Notes: a model not told the origin generated them from the sequence alone. 64,000 nucleotides of DNA from Jacaranda mimosifolia (GCA_018894105.1 CM032133.1:11298501-11362500); one strand, 5' to 3'. Shown: positions 48,837-60,136, numbered from the stretch's first letter. Made by a program: numbers and translations.

Positions 48837-50184
48837 ATGGTGAACACTAGGCGAGCTCCCTCTGGGAGAGAAGAAAATAGAAGGTCCAGCTCCCCTTCCC
48901 CTCAACCTCATCTAGAACCAAACGCCCACGGGTCCAGCGCCCAACCTGAGCCTTTGGTCAAGTTGACGATGCCCCAGTTGATGTAGCTCATTAGCGAACA
49001 AATTTCTGAGCAAATTTCAGCCCAGCTCTCAGTTGCATGAATCAACACGCCATACAACTGGAGCCGGCGGCCAGCGCAACACCCTAACCCATGGCCCCAG
49101 AGAGAAGGCAACCCGAGGATAACTCCCACCGACTAGAATCCCGAAGGCCCCCATCGAGAAGAGAATTAAGCCAGGCTATTTTCCTAGAAAAATGGCCCGT
49201 CCACTCCCACAAAAAGAAGTGGCAGATTCTATCGACCACAGCATCCGACCCCCCTTCGAGCCCCGCAGTGCGATAGGGTCGAGCACTCGAGACTCTACCT
49301 GGGCAGAAATACGTCTCAAGCGGATCTGCAGGAGTGGGATGAGGTATCTCATCAGGTACAACAGTTGAATAAGCGCTTGGATGAGATTTGGGGGAGAAAC
49401 ATAGAGAGGACACTCTATCTGGAGGGGGCAACAGAGATTCTATAGGGAGCGAGACTCACTGTTTGTCCAGGAGATCATCGACGAGCGTATTGCCGTCGAT
49501 GCCAAGGTCTCAACCGGACTGTCGGGATATGATGGCTCAACGGATTCGAATGAACACTTACTGCAATTTGAGCACATGATGCAACTGCACAGACACAACG
49601 AGTACATCCATGCGAAGATGCTGGTAACTACTTTCTAGGGAGTAGCTCTCGATTGGTTTGTGAAATTGGAGCCAGCGTCTATATTCTCATATGACTAGCT
49701 GCGTGACAAATTTTTGCACTAATTCGCGAGTAGGAGGAAGGCCAAACTCCCCCATACGCACTTGCATACAGTAAAGCAGAACGAAGGAGAATCTCTCAAT
49801 AACTTTTTTGCCCGATTCAACACAGAGGTGTTGAAGATTGACGGCCCAAGGATTGAATTCTTGATCGATGTGCTTTTTCTGGGCCTAAAACACAAAGAAT
49901 ACGCAAATGTAGTTGTGCGCGAACAGCCCAGATTGATGGAGGAGCTTCTCGACCTCGCAAAGAGGTACATGACACAGAAGGAGATGAATAAGCTAAAGTA
50001 CGGCAACCTGGAGGTCGACAAAAAGAAAAATAAAGAAAAGGACGATCGACAGGCCAGAGAGGGGCGTCGATCCCCTATTAAACGCTTTCATGAGATGGTC
50101 TTGGCTAAGAAACCTCGACTTGGCGGCATGAACCCTGCTTTTTCGACAAAACAGGCTTCACACCGCCCAGTCGAGGCTTCTTAG
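48837..50184 (+). pseudogene. gag: Tat-B gag remnant
   Basis: Opens at ATG 48837 with MVNTRRAPSGREENRRSSSP and soon hits a stop. The capsid-type (retrotrans_gag) domain spans about 49495-49965: VDAKVSTGLSGYDGSTDSNE, then HLLQFEHMMQLHRHNEYIHA, GVALDWFVKLEPAS and a clean open stretch from 49762 (HTVKQNEGESLNNFFARFNT, then EVLKIDGPRIEFLIDVLFLG). A Lys-rich tail (KKKNKEKDDRQAREGRR) ends at TAG 50182-50184. Stops at about 49638, 49697 and 49721 break it. Tat-A gag has the same layout. Confidence 0.85.
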
Positions 50185-50699
50185 CCAAGGCTAAACTGTC
50201 GACCACATAGTTAGCAAAGCAGGCTTGAATTCGCCAAGGAAAGGCCTATCAAGCCAAGCTAAACAGCCGATCTCAGCCGCACTGAACCGACAAACCAGTT
50301 TGTTTCCCCGTTATTGACCTCGAAGTCGACCACGTTTGTTTCTAGTCACTAAGTCAAGACTTTTTAATCGATTATCGGATTGACTTGTTGCATCTTTGTT
50401 ATCTATCCCCATAACTACTCACAAATTTATCGTTGAGTAATCTTTTCGCCTAATCAAGCAGTTCTTACTTTATCATAAGAGTTTGCTACTTTTTAGGGCG
50501 ATCTTTTGTGTTATATATGCAGTCTACTCGACGATAAAGACATGCATTCAGCAAAAAAAAAATAGTTAAATAAGAAGGATCAGCGAAATTTGCCAACATA
50601 GCAGGCATTCATACGCAATTAGATAGTTCATTGTACAAAGCCTCATCGAGGTGCCTTAACCAAAAAAAAAAAAAAAAAAAGCAAAAACTTAACTAGAGC
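50185..50699 (+). other. Tat-B spacer where pol would be
   Basis: About 0.5 kb without recognisable coding content; it ends in a poly-A run (50661-50679). This is all that lies between gag and the antisense gene. Confidence 0.7.
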
Positions 50700-51562
50700 C
50701 AGTACTCTCCTCAACGGCAGGCTCGAGCTCCTCACCTAAGGGAACAGCAATCGACATTGGCTCAGGCATAGCTACGGCAACGAGGACAGCAGTAGTCGTC
50801 GGCTGGGAAGGACCGGCTGCATCTTGGAAAAGTATTCTGCAGCATCGACCGTCCCCTCATTCACCTCGAAGGCAAAGTCACCGGCGAACTCAAACTCCTG
50901 AGTTATAGCTTTTAGTTTTCTCTCGACCTCGGCTCGCCTCCTCTGCTCGTCCATCAGCGAGGTTGACAGTTGCGCCTCCGATATGCCCTCTGCTATAGTG
51001 GCCTCGACACCTGCTCCTTCAACCCCACCCTCATCCTCCGGGTAAGGCTACAGCTGCTCATCAAGCAAATAGCTTAGGCGGTGTTGATCTTCTGGTCGAG
51101 AGGAGTAGCCCAAAAATCGCAGCTGCTTAAGCGCCTTCTTGAAGGACCTCTGGGCATCGTCGAGAACAAACACGACGCTTGAATCTTGGAATACCGGGCT
51201 TAACATAAACTACTGCACTGCCTCCCGGCGCACCAGCAGCAGTATGCGAATGAACTCAGCCCGAGCCTTGTCCAGACCTGCATTTCGCCCCGCAGATCGA
51301 CCAGAACTAAAAGTGACCTGCCCATCTAATTGTAATTTTTCACCAGCTCATCCATCTTTATCCTCTCCTGGATAGATACGACCAACTGCTCATCCTTCAA
51401 TTGGAGCTCCTTGGTCAACTCCTTGACTTGTTTCTCCAGCTTGTCGACCCTCATCTGTGAAGAGTCGAGCTGAGCCTTCAGAGTCTCTGCGTCCCCGCCA
51501 GCCTCCAACTGCTCTCGATCAGCCAGAGCCAGCTCCAACCTCTGGTAAAAGTTGTACACCAG

Positions 51563-51639
51563 CTGGCCGACTTGAAAGACAGCTCTATTAGAGTATTGAT
51601 AAGCAAGTAGCGATATAATAATAAGGAATAAAGCTTTAC
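51563..51639 (-). other. Predicted intron in the Tat-B antisense gene (77 bp)
   Basis: Minus strand ATG|GTAAAG ... GGCCAG|CTGG, with a CTGTCTTTC tract before the acceptor. It joins YHASM to LVYNFYQR in phase 0. Same position and phase as the Tat-A intron at 41190-41278. Confidence 0.7.
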
Positions 51640-52184
51640 CATGCTGGCATGATAAGCCAACGCTCGAAGAGCCGCATCCTGGCTCAGCCCTATAATCTTC
51701 CTATGGTCAGCCACGAACTGACCTGCTAGCAAAACTTTCAGTGGGGCAACTCCTATCCGCCCTACAGTTTCCATAGAGAGTGAGTTATGCACGGCCATGT
51801 CGGGTTCAGTCCCGAACTATGGAGAAGCCAACTTCAGCAAGTTGAACAGCACATCATCCCCGCGAGCTCCGAAGAGAACCTCTCTGATCGGTGGGCTCGA
51901 CCCAGCTACTTTCCCCTTTCCTTTTTCGCCAGCAGCCCTCTTCGAAGCAGGTCCTGCCTACTCCACTATTTCCCTCTTGCCCCGACCCGTGGGGCTACTG
52001 TTTGTGGTCACGATTGCCCAATCGAGTAATGGTGTCGGGGAGGGAGTAGGCGCCGCGGCCTCTTGGGGAGGCGCCTTGATCGCAGCGCCTGCTCATTGAG
52101 ACGCAGTACTTTGTCGGCTTTGTTGGTTTCTCTCTGCCCTCGCCCAAGCCTCCGCTCTCGACTGGTTCATAATTTCCTCGTGAT

Positions 52185-52256
52185 CTGTCAAACAGCAAGA
52201 TAACGAGGGTCAAAATCGACAACAAAAATGAAAAAACAACAAATTAAAAGAAGTAC
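52185..52256 (-). other. Second predicted intron in the Tat-B antisense gene (72 bp)
   Basis: Minus strand AGGCAGACT|GTACTTCTTTT ... CTGTTTGACAG|ATCACGAGG, T-rich with a good acceptor. Tat-A has a weaker candidate (CTCA|GTAGATGC) at a similar place. Less certain than the first. Confidence 0.5.
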
Positions 52257-53553
52257 AGTCTGCCTAGTCGATCATTTGTAGGTAAATTTAGCAAAGCTGG
52301 CGATAACTTAGCCAACACCAAATGCCTCTCTTCGATAAAAATTGAAGCCTCTATCTGGCCAAATCCGACCAGGTCTTGAACAAAGGTGTTGGGCCAGGTC
52401 GGGGTAAGGTTACCTGGCATTTCAACATGCCCCATCCACCAGCCCCAAGGAATATTGAAACTGCTAGTCACTCGAAGAAACAGGTACCATTTTTTCCATT
52501 CTTGTCCATATGAGGAAACAGGGGCTACAAGAAACTTACGGCGCAGTCGAGCAGTCAAATAATAGAAGCTCGACTCATCGACGCTACTCGACTTGCGAGA
52601 CATTGGCAGGTGAAAAGGTTTGAAAAGTTTTCAAAACTAGATGGCTGGTCAAACAGTTGCATTAAAACGATGAAGCGATAGATGGTAGAGAAGCAGTTGG
52701 GCAATAACTGGGTTATACACACCTGAAGGCCCCTGAGCAGGTCAATCATGGAGCACTCAGTAGAAACCTAAGACCATATCTGAAAACATCCTCGAAAATA
52801 GTAATGCAACCTACATTAGCATGGTGCATTCGACCAGTCTCCTCAGGAGTCAGCAGTTCATATTCAGTAGAAATATGGTATAACTGCCTAAGACGTCTCA
52901 GGTCGACAGGGTTTATGGTGGACACAATCTCGCTATAATAATTCGGTGTAAATAGTCGACCCCGTGAGGGAGGAATATGGCTAGGCCCAGCTTCATCTCT
53001 CCCGCGGTTGCTACTTGAGCTGCTAGAACTAGAATCGTCACTCGACGACTCGCTGGACTCTCCAGACACATATCTAGGCCTATTAGATTGGGTGGCCTCA
53101 CTATCCCCTCCTCGACTACCGTCAGAGCCAGATAAACCCAACATTATGTCAAAATCTAAAGCGCACAGAATAGAAATGAAAGAAGCACTTACTGAATCGA
53201 AGAGCTAAAAGCAAAAATCTTGACTGCGAGAACGTTTGGATAAGCGGTCGACCAGAAGCTAAAGTAGTAAAAGTAAAAATGGCTGATTTTACCGTGGATA
53301 TCTATAGGCGTGAAAATGCGGGAACCCAAGCACCTGTAATAATGCAATAACTGCCACGCTGCCCCACGCGTGCCACGATATAACCGCTCAATAAATGCGC
53401 TATACCGTTGTCGATCTTCAAAAACCTTGGTCGATCTTTAAAACCTATGTCGACCTTGAAACTCTCTCATCGATTCTCACAATAGTCCACCAGACTACTT
53501 CCCAATCCTTCTCGTCGAATCCTCGTTCAGCATTCGAAAGTAGGGGAGACTCA

Positions 53554-54290
53554 TGATATGGGATGACTCAAGTGACTCAGCTCAAACTATGTGGGCCCAA
53601 AGGTGTGGTCCCAAGCCCATCCTGCTTCCTGAGCCTAGTAGTACACCTGACCTCATCTGTCGACTAGGTTGTCCTCGAGCAGATTAGTTCGTTGCCACGG
53701 ATTATCGAGTCGACCTGCGATACCAATCTGAGCACTGTTCGACACTGAGTAGTTTGTATCTCGGCCTCAGAAGCCGAGATATACATGATACACCTCTGCC
53801 GCATTAAATGCACTGATAGACGGCATGCTGCTGCATTAATGGCGCATGCCACCCCACTACCGCTTGGCGCAGCAAGTACTTCAACAGTGTACTACCTTAC
53901 CGCTAAAACCTGTAAGGGCAGCTACCTAGAACAATACAAAGGGATGAAATGACTAATCACCCTTCGTGCTAGGGAAAAGGCCCTTTCAGCACACTAAGGG
54001 CATCCTAGACAATTCCCCAAAAGGAGAAGGCTATAAATACTCTCACCCCAATCTTCCTGAGGTATGCTCTGACATATAAAAAAAACCCTTACTCTGCTGC
54101 TTGGGTTATCTCGTTGATCCATACTGACTAGAGCGTCAGAGCGCCATAGCTGAGGGCTCCTCAGCTAGCCTAACGTTTGCTATGTGATTGTAGGATTCAG
54201 CACTTTCCACCACAAGAGAATCGATCTTTGAGGTCGAATCCCAGCAAGAAACTCCATCAGACCCATCCCTGACGGATTGAACCTTAATCA
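53554..54290 (+). repeat. Tat-B 3' LTR
   Basis: TGATATGGGATGACTC ... ACCTTAATCA, 737 bp, with TATAAATA at 54032-54039. Followed directly by the ATTAT duplication. Confidence 0.9.
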
Positions 54291-54560
54291 ATTATATATT
54301 CTTATAAATATTGAATATTATTCAATTTGGATCAAATAAAAAATATATGTACATAAATATATATATATATGTATATATATTATATGCACAAATGAAAATA
54401 CATATTTATATACTTATACATGAATATTTATATATATATATATATTATAAGTATAAATAAAAATATGTTATGTATCTTTTTATAAATATTAAATATTATT
54501 TAATTTGAAATGGATAAAAAACATAATTATAAATGTTAAAAATAATAAGTGAAATAAAAA
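54291..54560 (+). repeat. AT-rich degenerate minisatellite, continued from 47800-48063
   Basis: Units of roughly 100-130 bp share TATAAATAAAA, TTTATAAATATTAAATATTA and TTTAATTTG(A/T)AAT elements, seen near 47905, 48005 and 54450 and split by Tat-B. They contain (TA)n runs of variable length. Confidence 0.65.
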
Positions 54561-54636
54561 TAAAAGTGATGTAATTTTTAATTTTACTTAAGGATAATTC
54601 TATCTTTTTAATATTCAATGGGCATCAAACAAGAAG

Positions 54637-54673
54637 AGGGGGCTGGGGGGGGGGGGGAGGGGCGGGAGGCGGT
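54637..54673 (+). repeat. G-run, possible G-quadruplex
   Basis: A block of four or more separate G-tracts (GGGGG, a run of 14 G, GGGG, GGG) in a very AT-rich setting, 1.3 kb upstream of the TST start codon. The sequence shows the tracts; folding is inference. Confidence 0.7.
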
Positions 54674-54706
54674 GAGCATGATTTTAAAAAATTTAAGGAA
54701 CTTTTC

Positions 54707-54737
<31 letters not shown>

Positions 54738-55965
54738 GACAGGGGGGTATTATGCCCATTTTACATGTCACAGGGGATAAATTGTAATTAACCCACATTA
54801 ACCATATGCTTTCTTAAATTGCAATTTATGTAGTAAATAGACACAAATATATGATGTGTGTGGTAAACAACTTTTCAAATTCTAATATTCAATCCCAACT
54901 AAAACGTTCTCTCAATGGAATTTTGACATTAATCATGCAACTGATTCACGCAACCCCAAAAAATGATCAATTTCATTACACAATAAGAAACATTCCTCAA
55001 TTGAGCGGGTCAAAAGTATTTGTCTAATTTAACTTTGACAATTGATTGTTTGTCTGAAAATATGTCACATATTAGTCTAAAATCAATCATCAAATGAATG
55101 ACTCGAAGTTTGACCACATGACAAGAGTTGAGGGTAAATCTTAGCGATTACAGCGACTAGTGTTGGATGTCCAAACAAAAGAATCTGCCAGGAATCTTTC
55201 CCAAGGGAGATTGCGATGAAATAAAGGCCATGTAAAGCAATCACACAATAGCACAGATCCGCGAAGCACGTTCTTGGATCGCCACCACATCACCCATTTT
55301 GAACTGGTTTTTCGATCCCAAAATCACCCACCCCACCCCTATACACGTTTTGCCAGGTCTACTTCTGTCTGAATCGACATTGCCTGGCTCACTCTCCAAT
55401 TACCATCTTGCTATATCAAAAAACAAAAGTGTAGCTCTCTTTATTAATTTCTACCCCTCCTATTACTATATATAAAGGTCGCGTTTTGTGGCATTGCATG
55501 GGTTTTATATATGCAACAGTAGGGCATCAGCCTTGCAATATCCCGAGGAGTTGCTGAAATTCTTCAGGCCCATTTGATTTCTAGGTATTCTGGGATCGAC
55601 TTTACTGTTATTTTCGTGTTAATGTGAAGGGATTTTGTTGTCCATGTGTATGCATGTCAAATCTCCTTCATTGAGTCTTGATCTGCATTGACTTATGAGT
55701 GTAGAGAGATGTTTATGCATGTGAATGAAAATCACTGTGTAATGAATCTTAGTATCTCTATCGCCCCATCCCGTGTGAGCGTGTATTTGTGTTTGTTTTA
55801 TCGGTGACTGATTTGAATAAAGATCCTTGTTAGATTTTCTGTTTTGCTTATATACTTCCACCACCAAAGATTGTTGAAGCCTGGGCCATTGCCAATTTGA
55901 GTGATACTGATTTTCGTCGGAGTAGAAGAATCAACATTTATTTGTCAGCGTTTAATACACCAAGG
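54674..55965 (+). promoter_or_regulatory. Upstream region and 5' UTR of the TST gene
   Basis: No coding sequence recognised. A (TA)n run and T-tract lie at 54708-54738. A good TATA box, TATATATAAAG, is at 55467-55477, so transcription probably begins near 55500 and the leader would be about 460 bases. A leader intron is possible (for example a donor at TTTCTAG|GTATTC, near 55582) but I cannot fix an acceptor. Confidence 0.55.
55467..55477 (+). promoter_or_regulatory. TATA box of the TST gene
   Basis: TATATATAAAG, about 490 bp before the start codon. It is the best TATA match in the region and is followed about 30 bases on by GCATTGCATG. Confidence 0.6.
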
Positions 55966-58900
55966 ATGAGGGGAGCTGTGCTCGTAGCCATTGCGGCAGC
56001 CATTGGCAACATGTTGCAAGGATGGGATAATGCTACTATAGCAGGTATAGCACAGTTAGAAGATTTCTTGCTGTCCTCTAGTAGTAATAGATATTAGTCT
56101 CTCTCATATCATATCTCAAATCCATGGAAAGATTAATTTGTCAACTAGTAGTTGATGATAAATTCTTGATCTTCAACTTTTAAGTGCTACGTTACAAGCT
56201 CATCTAATTGGAAGACATTGAATTTCTATTTTCTTTATAATCCATCCAAGATCTTGAATCATTCTGACAAGTGTTTATCAAAATTGTTTCAGGATCTGTG
56301 CTTTACATCAAAAGGGAATTTGATTTACAGAGCCACCCTACAATAGAAGGGCTTATTGTTGCTATGTCCCTGATCGGAGCGACAGTTATCACTACATTTT
56401 CTGGGCCGGTTTCTGATTGGCTTGGACGGCGTCCGATGCTAATAATCTCATCTGTTCTATATTTTCTTAGTGGGCTAGTGATGTTATGGGCTCCAAATGT
56501 GTACATGCTCCTTTTGGCAAGGCTCTTGGATGGTTTTGGAGTTGGTCTCGCAGTTACTCTCGTTCCTGTCTATATATCTGAGACAGCTCCACCAGAAATA
56601 AGAGGATTATTAAATACCCTTCCTCAGTTTACTGGTTCTGCTGGCATGTTTTTGTCATACTGCATGGTTTTTGGAATGTCTTTGATGGATTCACCTAGTT
56701 GGAGGTTGATGCTTGGGGTTCTTTTTATTCCATCAATGATCTATTTTGTATTGGCAGTGTTTTTCTTACCTGAATCTCCAAGATGGTTAGTAAGTAAAGG
56801 AAAGATGAAAGAAGCCAAGAGTGTTTTACAAAAATTACGTGGGCGAGAAGATGTCTCAGGTATTTATCTTGATTCAGTTATACTGCTGGATGACCTTGAA
56901 AGTTGCCTAGTTTTGCACACGTTTTGGCCAATTTTCAAATGCTGGATCTGTTGCAGTCTATTCAATTGTGTTGGTTAATCTGTGATTAACTGTGTCTTAT
57001 CAGATTTACTCTAAAGAAATTAGGAGTTGGTAAAAAGATCGTAGCATAAAAGTTTAAACAGATTCCTGCATTGAGATTTTTGCATTTGTACAGTTCATGT
57101 ACATCAAATTCTAAAGCTGCTGACTAATTCTCCTCGAATCATACCCCAAACAAATAACTTTTTCTCAAGCTGCCAAACTCAAATCTCACAGCTGTTAAAA
57201 ATGTAATTCGTGATGTATCTTCTGGACATAGGTTTTTGTTAAATTCTTATTATTTCAGAAATGAGTTTCATGAATTGAGTATTTTTCTAGATATCATAAG
57301 TTTAGACTCTCAGTTTTCATGAGATTGACTAATATCTGATTGTTACACCATAATATTAGTTCCTTTCCCCAAAAGAATCATGAGAAAGTACCTAATTGTT
57401 GAGTAACTGATGTTGTGTTCATCAAACATCATCCTTTCACCGTGTCCTTAGGCAAGTATATAACATTCTCTTGCTTGCGCTCTCTTTGTCGACAGGTGAA
57501 CTGACTTTATTACTTGAAGGTCTGGGGGTTGGAGGTGAAACATCCATAGAGGAATATATAATTGGTCCAGACAATGATCTTGCTGATAACCAAGAGCATG
57601 CCGTGGATAAAGACCGTATCAAATTATATGGGGCTGAGGAGGGCCAATCTTGGATAGCAAAACCTGTGACAGGGCAGAGTACTCTTGGTATGGTCTCCCG
57701 TCATGGAAGCATGGCTCAGAGTATGCTTATGGATCCCATGGTGACTCTGTTTGGAAGCGTTCATGAGAAGCTCCCAGAGATGGGAAGCATGAGAAGCATG
57801 CTTTTTTCAAATTTTGGCAGCATGTTCAATGTAGCAGAGAATCATGCTAAAAATGAACAATGGGATGAGGAAAGCCTGCAAAGGGAAGATGACAATGCAT
57901 CTGATGCTTCTGGGGCTGAATCTGATGACAACTTGAGGAGTCCATTGCTTTCACGTCAGAATACAAATCCTGAAAAGGACAATCCTGGTGAACAAGTCAG
58001 CGGTGTGGGAATTGGTGGTGGTTGGCAGCTGGCATATAGAAAAGATGAGAAAAAATCAGGAGGTCTCAAGAGGATCTACTTACACCAGGAGGGTGGCCCT
58101 GGATCCAGGCGTGGTTCCATTCTTTCAATTTCTGGTGCAGATGTCCCCGCTGAAGGCGAATTCATCCATGCAGCTGCTCTAGTGAGCCAGTCTGTTCTTC
58201 GTACAGAGGACATTACAACTCATCATTCAATTGGCACAGCAACTGATAAACAACCTGCAGCTGCTGCTACAGGGCCAAGCTGGAGGGATCTTTTTGAACC
58301 AGGAGTCAAACATGCTCTCATTGTTGGCGTAGGAATTCAAATTCTTCAACAAGTAAATAAGCCTTTCAAATACTATACTTTAAGCTATTACATCCAATGG
58401 CCAACATATGTTCACTAGATAAAAAGACTGTTGCTTTGACAGAGGCCCCATGCCGACTTGCAGCACAGAAACCTTGCAATCTGCCTCGATTTTATGCATC
58501 TCTCTGCATTTTCAAGTTAATTGTTTACCTGCTGAATTTATGTCATTTTGTCAAAAAACACCTAGACAGTTCAATAATCCAGTTGATCAGCATCAGAAAC
58601 CACATCTTGCTTAGTGAAACGTAATAATTGTGCGAAAATCGTCCTTGTACTGTTTGTCTTATTTCAGTGTGCATAAATAGAGCATACCCCTGCTCAGCTT
58701 CTTCTTTCTGTGATTCCTGTGTGCTACTTCCTCTGCACAAGTAATTATCAAGATGATTTTTATTTTTCATTTTCTTACAGCATGATCCACTGTTCAATCA
58801 AATCCTTAAATTAGAAAATGTAATTAACTTTTTCACCTATTTGCTTTATGAAAGCCCTGCATATGTGCTCTAAAGAGTTATATGAAATTTTTGTGTTCAA

Positions 58901-60136
58901 TAAAATATAACTTTTTATTCTGAAATTGCAATCTACACGCTTATTGATATGAGCACTGGAGGGATATGGGTTCTCTACTAATGTGTGTGTGTGTGTGTGT
59001 ATATATGGGCACAGTTTTCTGGCATTAATGGAGTTCTCTACTACACTCCCCAAATCCTAGAACAAGCCGGAGTGGGAGTTCTCCTGTCCAATTTGGGCCT
59101 TGGTTCAGACTCTGCATCTTTTCTTATCAGTGCACTTACAACATTGTTGATGCTTCCAAGCATTGGTGTTGCAATGAAGCTGATGGATGTTGCTGGCAGA
59201 AGGTAATACTCCTGTTTCATAATAATGAATTTTACAGAAGCACCATGTTCCTACAAACAAAGCATGCAGGAAAATAAACTGCTTAAAATTTTTTTAGGAC
59301 CTTCATTTTCTATTTTCTTATTCTCCAACTTCCTTGGTTCAAGTTTTACTTTTCCTGTTTCTTCCTTCTCCTATTTAACTTTTCTTATTTTGTTTATTCA
59401 TTGCTTTAGGGGTTATGGGTTCGATGTGCATGTGCATGAAATAAACAAACTTATATGCATAATTTCTGATTCATTTCGATCATTAGGTAGCAATTAACTG
59501 AGATGTAGAGATATATCTAATATAAAAGTTATCGTCTTTACTTTTGGATGGAGTAGAAAGGCATTCAATTTCAGTTGCTGATATTGTCCGAACATGTCTT
59601 GTTTATTTTTCAGTACATGTGTATTGTTAACTTCAAATCTTTTTCATCAAAATATAGCAACAACATGACGCTTTTCTTTCCTCCTCTCAAGGTGGTTACT
59701 GCTGTCTACGCTGCCGGTTTTATTGGTGACGCTCATCTTGTTAGTCCTTGGAAATGTCATCGATTTGGGCTCAGTTGCGCATGCCATCATCTCAACAGTT
59801 AGTGTCATTGTTTACTTCTGCTGCTTTGTGATGGGCTTCGGACCAATCCCTAACATCCTCTGCTCAGAGATATTTCCCACTCGAGTCCGTGGACTCTGCA
59901 TCGCGATATGCGCTCTCACATTTTGGATCGGAGACATCATAGTCACGTACACACTTCCTGTCATGCTCAACTCAATAGGCCTAGCTGGTGTTTTCTCTAT
60001 TTACGCCGTTGTCTGCGCGATAGCATGGTTCTTTGTCTTCCTTAAGGTTCCAGAAACAAAGGGAATGCCGCTTGAAGTCATCACAGAATTCTTTGCAGTA
60101 GGTGCAAAACAAACTGCAGCAAGTGTAAAGAACTGA
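55966..60136 (+). CDS. TST2: Tonoplast sugar transporter (TST/TMT, monosaccharide-sensing protein)
   Basis: A vacuolar-membrane H+/sugar antiporter of the major facilitator superfamily that loads hexoses and sucrose into the vacuole. Exons 55966-56044, 56293-56859, 57496-58352, 59015-59202 and 59692-60136; all introns are GT-AG, all phases agree, and the product is 711 residues with stop TGA (family about 730-740). Residues 1-26 (MRGAVLVAIAAAIGNMLQGW) begin helix 1. SDWLGRRP is at 67-74, VYISETAPPEIRG at about 119-131 and PESPRWLVSKG at 186-196. A long soluble Ser/Asp-rich loop (about 200-480) separates two six-helix halves, with SRHGS 283-287, NLRSPLLSRQ 361-370 and SRRGSI 419-424 as likely phosphorylation sites. 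Then QILQQFSGINGVLYYTPQIL (496-515), EIFPTRVRGLC and a final PETKGMPLEVI. The start is the ATG at 55966; the in-frame TTG upstream is not used. The loop resembles the TST2/TMT2 paralogue; the number is from memory. Confidence 0.95.
58982..59000 (+). repeat. (TG)n tract beside the intron 3 acceptor
   Basis: An uninterrupted TG run followed by TATATATGGGCACAG, the acceptor of intron 3 of the TST gene. It stands where a pyrimidine-rich tract would normally be. Confidence 0.85.

Larger units (their letters stand above)
50700..53144 (-). pseudogene. Tat-B antisense gene (aORF) remnant, multi-exon
   Basis: Reads opposite to gag. From ATG 53144: MLGLSGSDGSRGGD, a Ser-rich acidic stretch, LFTPNYYSEIVSTINPVDLR, DVFRYGLRF; after a frameshift near 52746, IDLLRGLQVCITQLLPN; then SSFYYLTARLRRKFLVAP and GQIEASIFIEERHLVLA to about 52257. 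A 72-bp intron (52185-52256) is followed by EEIMNQSRAEAWARAERNQQ, a basic patch (KRAAGEKGKGK, about 51930) and AALRALAYHASM. A 77-bp phase-0 intron (51563-51639) leads to LVYNFYQRLELALADREQ and a long coiled coil (VDKLEKQVKELTKELQLK). The last part is acidic, to about 50700. Layout equals the Tat-A antisense gene. It may be host-derived; role unknown. Confidence 0.75.
48064..54290 (+). mobile_element. Tat-B: compact Tat-type element with gag and antisense gene, no pol
   Basis: Complete element of 6227 bp: 5' LTR 48064-48794, primer site, gag, antisense gene, polypurine tract (GTAGGGGAGACTCA, 53540-53553) and 3' LTR 53554-54290. The target duplication ATTAT is perfect (48059-48063, 54291-54295). 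Only about 0.5 kb separates gag from the antisense gene, with no trace of protease, RT, RNase H or integrase, so it must have depended on another element for copying. By eye the LTRs differ at about one base in ten over their first 260 bases, mostly transitions, so it is not recent. Confidence 0.9.

Noticed and set aside
51585..51639. A shorter version of the Tat-B antisense intron ending at CTAATAG
   Set aside because: It would be only 55 bp and puts the next exon out of frame; the CCAG acceptor gives phase 0 and matches Tat-A.
55897..55965. An N-terminal extension of the TST protein in frame upstream of the chosen start
   Set aside because: It would begin at TTG, not ATG, and the conserved protein starts with MRGAVLVA at 55966.
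56860..57495. The open frame continuing past exon 2 as an early end of the TST protein
   Set aside because: A good GT donor at 56860 and acceptor at 57495 restore the frame to the conserved loop, so this stretch is intron 2.
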